Source: Desulfuromonadales bacterium (GTDB taxonomy: Bacteria; Desulfobacterota; Desulfuromonadia; Geobacterales; Pseudopelobacteraceae). From it: DNA of 6,043 bases. This document shows, in pieces, positions 1-6,043 of this stretch. Numbering within the stretch: the stretch's first letter is position 1; each line of letters opens with the position of its first letter. The stretch is taken from the NCBI GenBank assembly GCA_015688915.1, contig JAATGX010000262.1:1-6043 (forward strand). Reading direction: 5' to 3'. Both the position numbers and the translations under genes were made by a program. The notes under the pieces are model-generated. The model saw only the letters and a list, made by a program, of their open reading frames with translations, was not told the origin of the DNA and made no database searches.

Positions 1-119
1 GCATTCCAAAAGAGAACTTCAACCTGTTTCTAAAAGAATGCGAATGGCGATTTAACACTCAAGACCCTAAGCTACAGTTATCATTATTGAAAGAGCTCGT
101 TAAAGGGGCTCTCAACTAA
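1..119 (+). CDS. IS1595-family transposase, C-terminal end only (partial)
   Basis: The frame starting at position 3 reads through to a TAA at 117-119 and gives 38 residues. They include the segment FLKECEWRFN followed by a K/L-rich tail ending KELVKGALN. The ECEWRFN-type motif near the C-terminus is characteristic of ISXO2-like/IS1595-family DDE transposases, which cut and paste their own element. The rest of the gene lies upstream of the window, so the catalytic residues cannot be inspected. Base composition is much more AT-rich than in the following genes, as expected for a mobile element. Only 17 nt separate the stop codon from the end of the element. The family call rests on this short motif and the matching inverted repeat, and I am fairly sure of it. 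Whether the full gene is intact is unknown. Confidence 0.75.
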   Translation, partial: IPKENFNLFLKECEWRFNTQDPKLQLSLLKELVKGALN

Positions 120-136
120 TTATCTAGGACAGCCCC
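105..136 (+). repeat. Subterminal inverted copy of the IS tip (hairpin potential)
   Basis: GGGGCTCTC at 105-113, the last codons of the transposase, is an 8-of-9 inverted match to GACAGCCCC at 128-136, the element tip, with a 14-nt loop at 114-127. As RNA this could fold into a hairpin over the transposase stop codon. No T-tract follows, so it is not a standard terminator. Confidence 0.5.
119..136 (+). repeat. Right terminal inverted repeat of the IS
   Basis: The ATTATCTAGGACAGCCCC end is inferred to be the terminal inverted repeat, from its position just after the transposase stop and its GGGGCTGTC-type tip. Its partner at the left end is not in the window, so repeat length and identity cannot be measured. 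Confidence 0.55.
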
Positions 137-201
137 AAAAAGTAACCCTTGCGGCATCGACCGTTTATTTGCTAGAAAAGAGCGGCATATGAACCGTTAC
201 C

Positions 202-208
202 AGAGGAG
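202..208 (+). promoter_or_regulatory. Ribosome binding site of rfbC
   Basis: AGAGGAG lies 5 nt before the ATG at 214 and fixes the start of rfbC. In the 77 nt between the IS end and the gene I find no convincing -35/-10 pair. TATGAA at 188-193 resembles a -10 but lacks a -35, so the source of transcription is unclear. Confidence 0.75.
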
Positions 209-213
209 CAACC

Positions 214-759
214 ATGAAAATTATCCCTTCCTCCATCCCTGATGTCCTGATCATTGAACCGAAGGTGTTCGGCGATGAGCGGGGCTTTTTCTTCGAAAGC
301 TTCAACGAGCGGGTCTGGCGTGAGCAGACCGGCCTGGACTGCCGTTTCGTCCAGCACAACCATTCCCGTTCCGTTGGCGGTGTCCTGCGCGGCCTGCACT
401 ACCAGATCTCGCACCCCCAGGGCAAACTGGTGCGGGTCGTCAGCGGCGAGGTCTTTGACGTGGCCGTGGATATCCGCCGCAGTTCTCCCTTCTTCGGCCA
501 GTGGTTCGGCACGCGTCTGTCCGCCGAAAACAAACGCCAGATGTGGGTGCCCGAGGGGTTTGCCCACGGCTTCTGCGTCACCTCGGAGCATGCCGAGTTT
601 CTCTATCTGACCACCGATTTCTGGGCCCCGGAACACGAGCGCTGCATTGCCTGGAACGACCCGGACCTGGCCATCGCCTGGCCCGTGGCGGGGGAACCGT
701 CCGTGTCGGCAAAGGACCGGGAAGGCACCCCGTTTCGGGACGCCGAACTGTTCCCCTGA
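214..759 (+). CDS. rfbC: dTDP-4-dehydrorhamnose 3,5-epimerase (RmlC)
   Basis: This cytoplasmic cupin enzyme epimerises C3 and C5 of dTDP-4-keto-6-deoxy-D-glucose to give dTDP-4-keto-L-rhamnose, the third step of dTDP-L-rhamnose synthesis for O-antigen or other envelope glycans. The 181-residue length is normal for the family. Visible hallmarks are FGDERGFFFESF (19-30), VLRGLHYQ with R59 and the catalytic-type H62, K71 in PQGKLVRV, the VxxGEVFDVAVDIR strand (75-88), WVPEGFAHGF (111-120), the probable general-acid tyrosine Y131, and the late aspartate D168. The usual second aromatic of the DYY segment is W137 here, a mild deviation. The start follows a good AGAGGAG. The gene follows an IS end and converges on znuB with 17 bp between them. 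No rmlA, rmlB or rmlD is in view, so the IS may have split an rml cluster, but the upstream side is not visible. Functional assignment is very likely. Confidence 0.95.
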   Translation: MKIIPSSIPDVLIIEPKVFGDERGFFFESFNERVWREQTGLDCRFVQHNHSRSVGGVLRGLHYQISHPQGKLVRVVSGEVFDVAVDIRRSSPFFGQWFGTRLSAENKRQMWVPEGFAHGFCVTSEHAEFLYLTTDFWAPEHERCIAWNDPDLAIAWPVAGEPSVSAKDREGTPFRDAELFP

Positions 760-776
760 AATCTTGACCAGGAGTT

Positions 777-1610
777 TCAGTTGCTGCCGGGAGGGGAGAT
801 GAGCCGCCGTGCCAGTGATGTGCAGCCGAAGAGCAGCAGGTTGATCATCACCACGGTGGCGCTGGTGGGCAGGTTGGTGATGAACGATACGAAGATGCCG
901 GCCACGACCGAGCAACATCCCTGGAGGGCCGCCAGGGCCACGCACCCCCTGAAGCTGCGGGCCAGTTGCAGGGCCGAGGCGGCCGGCAGGATCAACAGCG
1001 ACGAGATCAGCATGATGCCCACCAACCTCATGGCCAGGACGACCGACAGGGCTGTCAGGAGCACCAGCACGGCATTGATGATGTTGGTATGGATGCCGGA
1101 AGTCTTTGCCAACTCCTCGCTGAAGGTAATGGCGAGGAGTTCGTTGAAAAAGAGTGCCAGGAGCGTCAGTACCAGGCAGAACAGCCCCACGGCGATGATG
1201 ACCTCTTCGCGGCTGATGGAGAGGATGTTGCCGAAGAGATAACTCAGCAGATCGACGTTGTACCCTCCTCCCACACTCGCCAGGATGATCCCGGCGGAAA
1301 TCCCCAGAGACGATACGATGCCGATGGCGGCGTCACCGCTCAACCGCGTTTTCTCGGTCAGCTTGAGGATGCCCAGGGACGCCAACAGCACCAGCGGCAG
1401 CGATACCAGGAGCGATGCGGCCGAGTAGAGTTTGAGGGCCAGGGCGATGGCGGCGCTGCCGAAGGTGACATGGGCCAGGCCGTCGCCGATCAGCGACATG
1501 CGTCTGAGCACCAGGAACACCCCGAGCACCGAACAGAGCACGGCGATCAGCGTGCCCGCCAGGAGCGCCCGCTGGATAAAGCCGTAGGAGAGTATTTCCA
1601 GGAAATTCAT
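777..1610 (-). CDS. znuB: ABC-3 family metal transporter permease (ZnuB-like)
   Basis: This is the inner-membrane channel of a zinc/manganese-type ABC importer. The 277-residue product is strongly hydrophobic, with long apolar runs at about 13-35, 46-80, 92-112, 135-155, 177-215 and 222-262, consistent with the seven to nine transmembrane helices of the ABC-3 (ZnuB/MntB/TroC) family. Family signatures are RRMSLIGDGLAHVTFG early on (about 36-51), the AIGIVSSLGISAGI stretch, and VGIMLISSLLILPAASA near 198-214. The ATG at 1610 is preceded by AAGGAT 7 nt upstream. It is the last gene of the regulator-znuC-znuB operon and sits 80 bp after znuC, an unusually long gap that holds a strong inverted repeat. 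Manganese or iron cannot be excluded as substrate from the permease alone; zinc is favoured by the Zur-like neighbour. Confidence 0.88.
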   Translation of the reverse strand: MNFLEILSYGFIQRALLAGTLIAVLCSVLGVFLVLRRMSLIGDGLAHVTFGSAAIALALKLYSAASLLVSLPLVLLASLGILKLTEKTRLSGDAAIGIVSSLGISAGIILASVGGGYNVDLLSYLFGNILSISREEVIIAVGLFCLVLTLLALFFNELLAITFSEELAKTSGIHTNIINAVLVLLTALSVVLAMRLVGIMLISSLLILPAASALQLARSFRGCVALAALQGCCSVVAGIFVSFITNLPTSATVVMINLLLFGCTSLARRLISPPGSN

Positions 1611-1617
1611 ACGTTAC

Positions 1618-1623
1618 ATCCTT
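1618..1623 (-). promoter_or_regulatory. Ribosome binding site of znuB
   Basis: On the minus strand AAGGAT lies 7 nt before the ATG at 1610 and supports that start. Its 5' edge touches the base of the inverted repeat at 1624-1676, so folding of the mRNA could affect ribosome access. Confidence 0.65.
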
Positions 1624-1676
1624 GCCACGGAGTTGCGGAGGCACGGATTGTCTCCAAGCCTCTGCGGCTCCGTGGC
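1624..1676 (-). repeat. Imperfect inverted repeat between znuC and znuB
   Basis: Two 19-nt arms at 1624-1642 and 1658-1676 match as inverted copies at 16 of 19 positions. They include nine perfect outer pairs (GCCACGGAG with CTCCGTGGC) and five perfect inner pairs (GAGGC with GCCTC), with a 15-nt spacer. No T-run follows on the minus strand, so it is not a normal intrinsic terminator. It is better seen as a processing, stabilising or translation-tuning hairpin, or as a copy of a dispersed intergenic palindrome. Confidence 0.75.
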
Positions 1677-1690
1677 AGCTTGAAGGGTTT

Positions 1691-2443
1691 TCAATGCCTG
1701 TGGCACATCAGGTGCTGCGAATGGCTGCCGAAGATGGTCGACATGTCGTCCGAGCGGCAGAATTCGTCGAAACTGCCGTAGAAGATGACCCGCTTGTCCA
1801 GATAGAGCATTTTGGTTGCGTGTCCGCCGATGGCCCCCGCATCATGGGTCACCAGCAGCACGGTCACGCCGCGCGAGCGGTTCAGGTCGGCGATCAGGTG
1901 ATAGAAGCGTTCCCGCGTCTCGGGGTCCAGGGCGGCCGTGGGTTCGTCCAGGATCAGCAGCTCCGGGTCGTTCACTAGGGCACGTGCCAGCAGCGCCCGC
2001 TGCTGCTGCCCCCCGGACAGTTCGCCGATCAGCTTGTCCCGGAGGTCGTGGACCCCCAGCAGTTCCAGCGTGGCGGCCACCTTCTCGCGATCCTGACGCG
2101 ACAGCCTCCGGGGAAAACGTTTCAGCGACAGCAGCCCCAGGCCGACCGCCTCGGCTACTGTGGCCGGGAATACGGGGTTTAACAGCCGCAGGCTCTGGGG
2201 CAGATAACCGATCCGGCCCCATTGGGTGAAGCGTCCGCAGGGGACGCCGAACAGGGAGGCCGAGCCTGCGCTGATGGTGCACAGCCCCATCAACGCCTGC
2301 ACCAGGGTACTCTTGCCGGAACCGTTGGGCCCCACGATCCCCACATAATCGCCCGCCGCGACGGTTATGGAAATCTCCTCCAGCACCCGTCCGACGCGGT
2401 AACTGCACGCCAGCCCCTCCGTTCTGACTATTTCGCGTGTCAT
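1691..2443 (-). CDS. znuC: Zinc-type ABC transporter ATP-binding protein (ZnuC-like)
   Basis: This is the cytoplasmic ATPase subunit that drives import through the ZnuB channel. Numbered from the ATG at 2443 (250 residues), it shows Walker A GPNGSGKST (38-46), a Q-loop glutamine at 83 in YLPQS, the ABC signature LSGGQQQRALLARAL (142-156), Walker B LLILDEPT (162-169), a D-loop AALD, and the switch histidine H200 in LLVTHD. The tail GSHSQHLMCHRH is rich in His and Cys, as is common in zinc-type ATPases. Two starts are possible. A GTG at 2452 directly follows the regulator's TAG, with GGGAG 9 nt upstream; the ATG at 2443 has AGGTGG 5 nt upstream, overlapping that stop. I prefer the ATG. Either way the gene is tightly, probably translationally, coupled to the regulator. 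The first residues MTREIVR repeat a segment of the regulator (see findings). Confidence 0.9.
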   Translation of the reverse strand: MTREIVRTEGLACSYRVGRVLEEISITVAAGDYVGIVGPNGSGKSTLVQALMGLCTISAGSASLFGVPCGRFTQWGRIGYLPQSLRLLNPVFPATVAEAVGLGLLSLKRFPRRLSRQDREKVAATLELLGVHDLRDKLIGELSGGQQQRALLARALVNDPELLILDEPTAALDPETRERFYHLIADLNRSRGVTVLLVTHDAGAIGGHATKMLYLDKRVIFYGSFDEFCRSDDMSTIFGSHSQHLMCHRH

Positions 2444-2568
2444 GGCGTCCACCTATGGCATCTCCCTATTCTGCTTGCTGCACTCGGCGCACAACCCGTT
2501 GACCTGGAGGATGTGGGACAGCACGCGCCCGCCGGAACGGCGGACGATCTCGCGAGTCATGCCGTCCA
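2424..2568 (-). repeat. 28-nt imperfect direct repeat, regulator 3' part and znuC start
   Basis: Positions 2541-2568 (inside the regulator) and 2424-2451 (znuC start) match at 23 of 28 bases in the same orientation, 117 nt apart. Both are read in the same codon frame and encode D-(G/A)-MTREIVR. Three of the five differences fall at third codon positions. Confidence 0.6.
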
Positions 2569-2893
2569 GGCCGCACAGGTCCATATCCTCCACGTGCCGG
2601 CATGAATCGCACACGAAGTGGTGGTGATGCTCCTGGTTGGGGCAGAGAAAGTAGTACTGCTTGCGGTCGGACCGAAAGATGCGGGTAACGATGTGCGCAC
2701 CGGCCAATTCGTCAAGGATGCGGTAGACCGTGGGCAGCCCGATGCTGCCGAGCCTGGGCCTGACCCGGTGCCAGACCTCCTCGGCGGAGAGATATGCCCG
2801 TTCCTCCCCGAGACAATTCATTACCGCCAGCCGCCGGGGAGTAACCTTGAGCCGCAGGCTGCGCAGAACGACCGCCCCCTGTTCATGTTCCAT
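2453..2893 (-). CDS. zur: Fur-family metal-responsive repressor, probably Zur
   Basis: This is a DNA-binding regulator that most likely represses zinc uptake genes when zinc is replete. From the ATG at 2893 it has 146 residues, normal for the family. The N-terminal winged helix holds VTPRRLAVMNCL (17-28) and the recognition region LPTVYRILDEL (53-63). The C-terminal part carries two structural-zinc pairs, C95-x2-C98 and C135-x2-C138, and a four-histidine run H89-H92. Cysteine C84, ahead of the histidine run, is in the place where Zur-type proteins such as mycobacterial FurB use a Cys in the sensing site, which favours Zur over Fur or PerR. An in-frame ATG at 2998 exists but lies upstream of the promoter I find, so it is rejected as the start. 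The gene heads the operon and its stop codon abuts or overlaps the znuC start region. Metal specificity is inferred from C84 and the neighbours. Confidence 0.85.
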   Translation of the reverse strand: MEHEQGAVVLRSLRLKVTPRRLAVMNCLGEERAYLSAEEVWHRVRPRLGSIGLPTVYRILDELAGAHIVTRIFRSDRKQYYFLCPNQEHHHHFVCDSCRHVEDMDLCGLDGMTREIVRRSGGRVLSHILQVNGLCAECSKQNREMP

Positions 2894-2929
2894 ACCGAGC
2901 CCCTGCCGTACAAATGAAAGTTGTTTTTG

Positions 2930-2958
2930 TTTATACGTGGGAAATCGCTTCCCGTCAA
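2930..2958 (-). promoter_or_regulatory. Sigma70-type promoter of the zur-znuC-znuB operon
   Basis: On the minus strand TTGACG (2958-2953) and TATAAA (2935-2930) are separated by exactly 17 nt. Each box matches the consensus at five of six bases. Transcription would begin near 2923, giving a leader of about 30 nt to the ATG at 2893. This supports the short form of the regulator. Confidence 0.7.
2939..2953. promoter_or_regulatory. Candidate operator palindrome in the regulator promoter
   Basis: GGGAA-N5-TTCCC is a perfect 5+5 inverted repeat lying in the spacer between the -35 and -10 boxes, a classic place for a repressor site. Autoregulation by the Fur-family protein is an attractive inference. 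The sequence does not resemble the AT-rich enterobacterial Fur or Zur boxes, so the binding protein is unproven. Confidence 0.4.
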
Positions 2959-3065
2959 GCCGGGCAGCCAAGGCCGACAATGGCGGGCCACAAATCATGT
3001 TCTGCGCCTTTCAGACAGAAAATGATCCGGTTAACGCACTGTCACAATTGTTTGTCAAGGGTCGG

Positions 3066-3118
3066 GAAAATTTGGTTACAAAAATGTTTTAATATAGTAA
3101 AGTGACGGCGAAAATTTG
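3066..3118. repeat. Nine-bp direct repeat in the AT-rich mcp upstream region
   Basis: GAAAATTTG occurs at 3066-3074 and 3110-3118, 44 bp apart (about four helical turns). Each copy is followed by a TTA-containing stretch. The copies flank the best -10-like box before the MCP gene, so they could be paired protein sites, though AT-richness makes chance likely. Confidence 0.35.
3093..3098 (+). promoter_or_regulatory. Possible -10 element for the MCP gene
   Basis: TATAGT matches the sigma70 -10 at five of six bases and would give a leader of roughly 58 nt. No good -35 lies 16-18 nt upstream (ATTTGG at 17 nt), so an activator or another sigma factor may be needed. No FliA-type (TAAA...GCCGATAA) or -24/-12 sigma54 pattern was found. 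Confidence 0.25.
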
Positions 3119-3151
3119 TTATCAGGTCATAGGGCATCTTATATAAACACG

Positions 3152-3158
3152 AGGGAGA
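3152..3158 (+). promoter_or_regulatory. Ribosome binding site of the MCP gene
   Basis: AGGGAGA ends 4 nt before the ATG at 3163 and clearly selects that start codon. Confidence 0.75.
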
Positions 3159-3162
3159 ACTC

Positions 3163-4284
3163 ATGGGACTTTTCGGAGGATCGCAGAAACGGGAACTGGA
3201 CGTGAAATCCGCTGAGATTGCCAAGCTGGAACAGATGCTCGACAATGTGGACAACATCGTTATGCTCTGCGACACGACGCCCGACAACCGGGTCTTTTAC
3301 CAGAACCGGCGTGCCAAGGAACTGCTCAGCCAGCACCGGAACGAGCTCAACGCCGGCCTGCGGGGGGCTGACGTGGCCAACGCCGCCGGCAACTCCATTC
3401 ACCAATTCCACAAGGACCCGGCCAGGATCAGGCGCATCTTCGGTGATCCCCGCGGGAACATGCCCCATATGGCCGAGATCCCCATCGGCGGGGTCACCCT
3501 GCGCACCACCGCCTATCCCATCTGGGACAGCATGGACCCTTCCAAGGTCATCTGTTTCATAGCCTGCTGGAGCGATGTCACGGCGGAAAAGACAATGAAG
3601 GAGCATCAGTACCAGGAGATCGAGCGCAAGAACTATCTGGAAACGCGCGTGGAGCAGATCGCCACGGCCATGGAAGAGATGAGCATGACGGTCAATGAGG
3701 TGGCCCGCAACACCACCAATGCCTCGGACTCGGCCGCCCAGGTCTCCACCAACGCCTACGAGGGTCAGAAGATCGTTACCCAGGCGGTGCACGAGATGCA
3801 GAAGGTGGCGGAGATCGTCCGCAGTTCAGCCGGGATCGTGGGTAACCTGGGAACCAAGTCGGAGAGGATCAGCGAGATCGTCAATGTCATCAACGAGATC
3901 GCCGACCAGACCAACCTGCTGGCCTTGAACGCGGCAATCGAGGCGGCCCGGGCCGGTGAACAGGGGCGCGGTTTCGCCGTGGTGGCCGACGAGGTGCGCC
4001 GCCTGGCGGAACGCACCGTGGCGTCCACCAAGCAGATCCGCTCCATGGTGGGAGAGATCCAGAGCGAAACCCTGCTGGCGGTGGAGTCCATCGAAAAGGG
4101 GAAGAGCGAGGCCGAGGTGAGCGAAAAGCTTTCCCACCAGGTGGAGGAGTCCCTGGCCAACATCGTCCAGTCCATTGACGATATCAAGAACGTCATCTCC
4201 CAGATCGCCACGGCATCGGAAGAACAGGCCGCCACGGCCACGGTCATCGCCGGCAACCTGGAGGAGATCACCAAGGGGGCGTAG
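3163..4284 (+). CDS. Soluble PAS-domain methyl-accepting chemotaxis protein
   Basis: This is a cytoplasmic chemoreceptor that would signal to CheA through CheW. The 373-residue protein has no signal peptide or transmembrane segment. Residues 10-28 form a short charged helix. About 24-140 look like a PAS sensor domain, ending in the typical CFIACWSDVTAEK strand and linker. From about 145 on it is a long coiled-coil hairpin. The highly conserved signalling tip is clear: ADQTNLLALNAAIEAARAGE followed by QGRGFAVVADEVRRLAERT (247-285). Glu/Gln pairs typical of methylation regions occur at 164-172 and 353-355. Both arms are about the same length (roughly 110 residues), so the coil is not truncated, but the protein ends at once after NLEEITKGA with no tail and no CheR-docking pentapeptide. 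There is no HAMP domain. No chemotaxis partners lie nearby, so it is an orphan receptor gene. It stands alone between a divergent promoter region and its own terminator. The ligand or cofactor cannot be read from the sequence; redox or energy sensing is one possibility for a PAS receptor. Confidence 0.93.
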   Translation: MGLFGGSQKRELDVKSAEIAKLEQMLDNVDNIVMLCDTTPDNRVFYQNRRAKELLSQHRNELNAGLRGADVANAAGNSIHQFHKDPARIRRIFGDPRGNMPHMAEIPIGGVTLRTTAYPIWDSMDPSKVICFIACWSDVTAEKTMKEHQYQEIERKNYLETRVEQIATAMEEMSMTVNEVARNTTNASDSAAQVSTNAYEGQKIVTQAVHEMQKVAEIVRSSAGIVGNLGTKSERISEIVNVINEIADQTNLLALNAAIEAARAGEQGRGFAVVADEVRRLAERTVASTKQIRSMVGEIQSETLLAVESIEKGKSEAEVSEKLSHQVEESLANIVQSIDDIKNVISQIATASEEQAATATVIAGNLEEITKGA

Positions 4285-4310
4285 CTTCTTTCGAAACAAT
4301 TACGCACCAG

Positions 4311-4352
4311 GAACCCCCGCCACCCGCAAGGGTTGCGGGGGTTCGCATTTTT
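4311..4352 (+). terminator. Intrinsic terminator after the MCP gene
   Basis: GAACCCCCGC (4311-4320) pairs perfectly with GCGGGGGTTC (4335-4344). The stem continues, after one C/T mismatch, with ACCC/GGGT closed by a GCAA tetraloop. A run of five T follows at 4348-4352. It is a strong rho-independent terminator 26 nt after the MCP stop and separates that unit from clpB. Confidence 0.88.
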
Positions 4353-4373
4353 CCGGCAATGCCGTGCCCCTGC

Positions 4374-4402
4374 TTGACATTCCTCCTGCCCGTGCTTACC
4401 TA
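4374..4402 (+). promoter_or_regulatory. Possible clpB promoter
   Basis: A perfect TTGACA at 4374-4379, read CTTGACA with its preceding base, also resembles a heat-shock sigma32 -35. The matching -10 is unclear: TACCTA at 17 nt (4397-4402) or the overlapping CCTAAT are poor sigma70 boxes and only loosely like a sigma32 -10. No CIRCE inverted repeat is present in the 94 nt before clpB. Heat-shock control is expected for clpB but not proven here. Confidence 0.4.
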
Positions 4403-4446
4403 ATGGGTAGCAACATCAATTCCCCCAGATTGAAAAGAGCCTGACC

Positions 4447-6043
<1,597 letters not shown>

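Larger units (their letters stand above)
1..136 (+). mobile_element. Right end of an IS1595-family insertion sequence
   Basis: The transposase tail is followed at once by a terminus ending in GACAGCCCC at 128-136; read inward this is GGGGCTGTCC, the kind of end found in IS1595-group elements. The boundary is placed after the last C at 136, where the sequence turns to A-rich flank. Family members usually make an 8-bp target duplication, so AAAAAGTA at 137-144 would be the predicted copy. The left end is outside the window, so this cannot be confirmed. The insertion lies 77 bp upstream of the rfbC start codon. Confidence 0.7.

Noticed and set aside
137..213. Remnant coding sequence of an rml gene between the IS and rfbC
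   Set aside because: A short frame ends at a TGA at 189-191, but its ~16 residues match no recognisable C-terminus.
756..780. CTGAAA/TTTCAG inverted repeat spanning both convergent stop codons, as a bidirectional terminator
   Set aside because: The stem is only 6 bp and AT-rich, and there is no T-run on either strand; the repeat arises partly from the two TGA stops.
172..945. 257-codon minus-strand open frame covering rfbC
   Set aside because: It lies wholly antisense to a clear RmlC gene and runs on into znuB; the product has no recognisable domain. High GC creates such frames.
966..1781. 271-codon plus-strand open frame opposite znuB
   Set aside because: The product is rich in Q, D, G and H with low complexity, typical of an antisense shadow of a hydrophobic membrane-protein gene.
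2894..2998. N-terminal extension of the regulator from an ATG at 2998
   Set aside because: The added 35 residues lie across and upstream of a strong promoter, and the 146-residue form has the normal family length.
2914..3105. 63-codon plus-strand open frame in the divergent intergenic region
   Set aside because: It overlaps the regulator promoter, has no good ribosome binding site and resembles nothing known.
3117..3148. TTGTTA plus TATATA/TATAAA as the MCP promoter
   Set aside because: Transcription would begin inside or after the ribosome binding site, leaving almost no leader.

Overview
The window reads as part of a high-GC bacterial chromosome. The ClpB and chemoreceptor sequences and the general codon use suggest a Geobacter-like deltaproteobacterium (Geobacterales/Desulfuromonadales). 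This is an inference from sequence style; there is no rRNA or other marker here to settle it. The first ~140 bases are clearly more AT-rich than the rest and are foreign: they are the right end of an insertion sequence.

Layout. (1) Positions 1-136: the last codons of an IS1595-family (ISXO2-like) transposase and the terminal inverted repeat of the element. (2) Positions 214-759, plus strand: rfbC/rmlC, dTDP-4-dehydrorhamnose 3,5-epimerase, placed directly after the IS end and without visible rml partners. (3) Positions 777-2893, minus strand: a compact metal-uptake operon transcribed in the order Fur-family regulator (most likely Zur), ABC ATPase (ZnuC type), ABC-3 membrane permease (ZnuB type). 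No periplasmic metal-binding protein (ZnuA) is present in the window. (4) Positions 2894-3162: a 269-nt divergent intergenic region with a strong sigma70-type promoter for the regulator operon, a palindrome between its -35 and -10, and an AT-rich stretch ahead of the next gene. (5) Positions 3163-4284, plus strand: a soluble PAS-domain chemoreceptor (MCP), closed by a textbook intrinsic terminator. (6) Positions 4447-6043, plus strand: the first 532 codons of the ClpB disaggregase, running off the window.

How the genes fit together. The regulator-znuC-znuB set is a self-contained high-affinity zinc (or related divalent metal) import unit: the regulator senses metal and probably represses its own operon through the palindrome in its promoter, ZnuC hydrolyses ATP and ZnuB forms the membrane channel. 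The substrate-binding protein must be encoded elsewhere or have been lost. The MCP and ClpB genes are separate transcription units. rfbC is a housekeeping or cell-envelope sugar gene whose upstream neighbours have been displaced by the IS.

No clearly novel multi-gene system is visible. The points most worth a second look are small-scale: the operator-like palindrome in the regulator promoter, a 28-nt imperfect direct repeat shared by the end of the regulator gene and the start of znuC, a long hairpin abutting the znuB ribosome binding site, and an internal near-copy of the IS terminus inside the transposase stop region.
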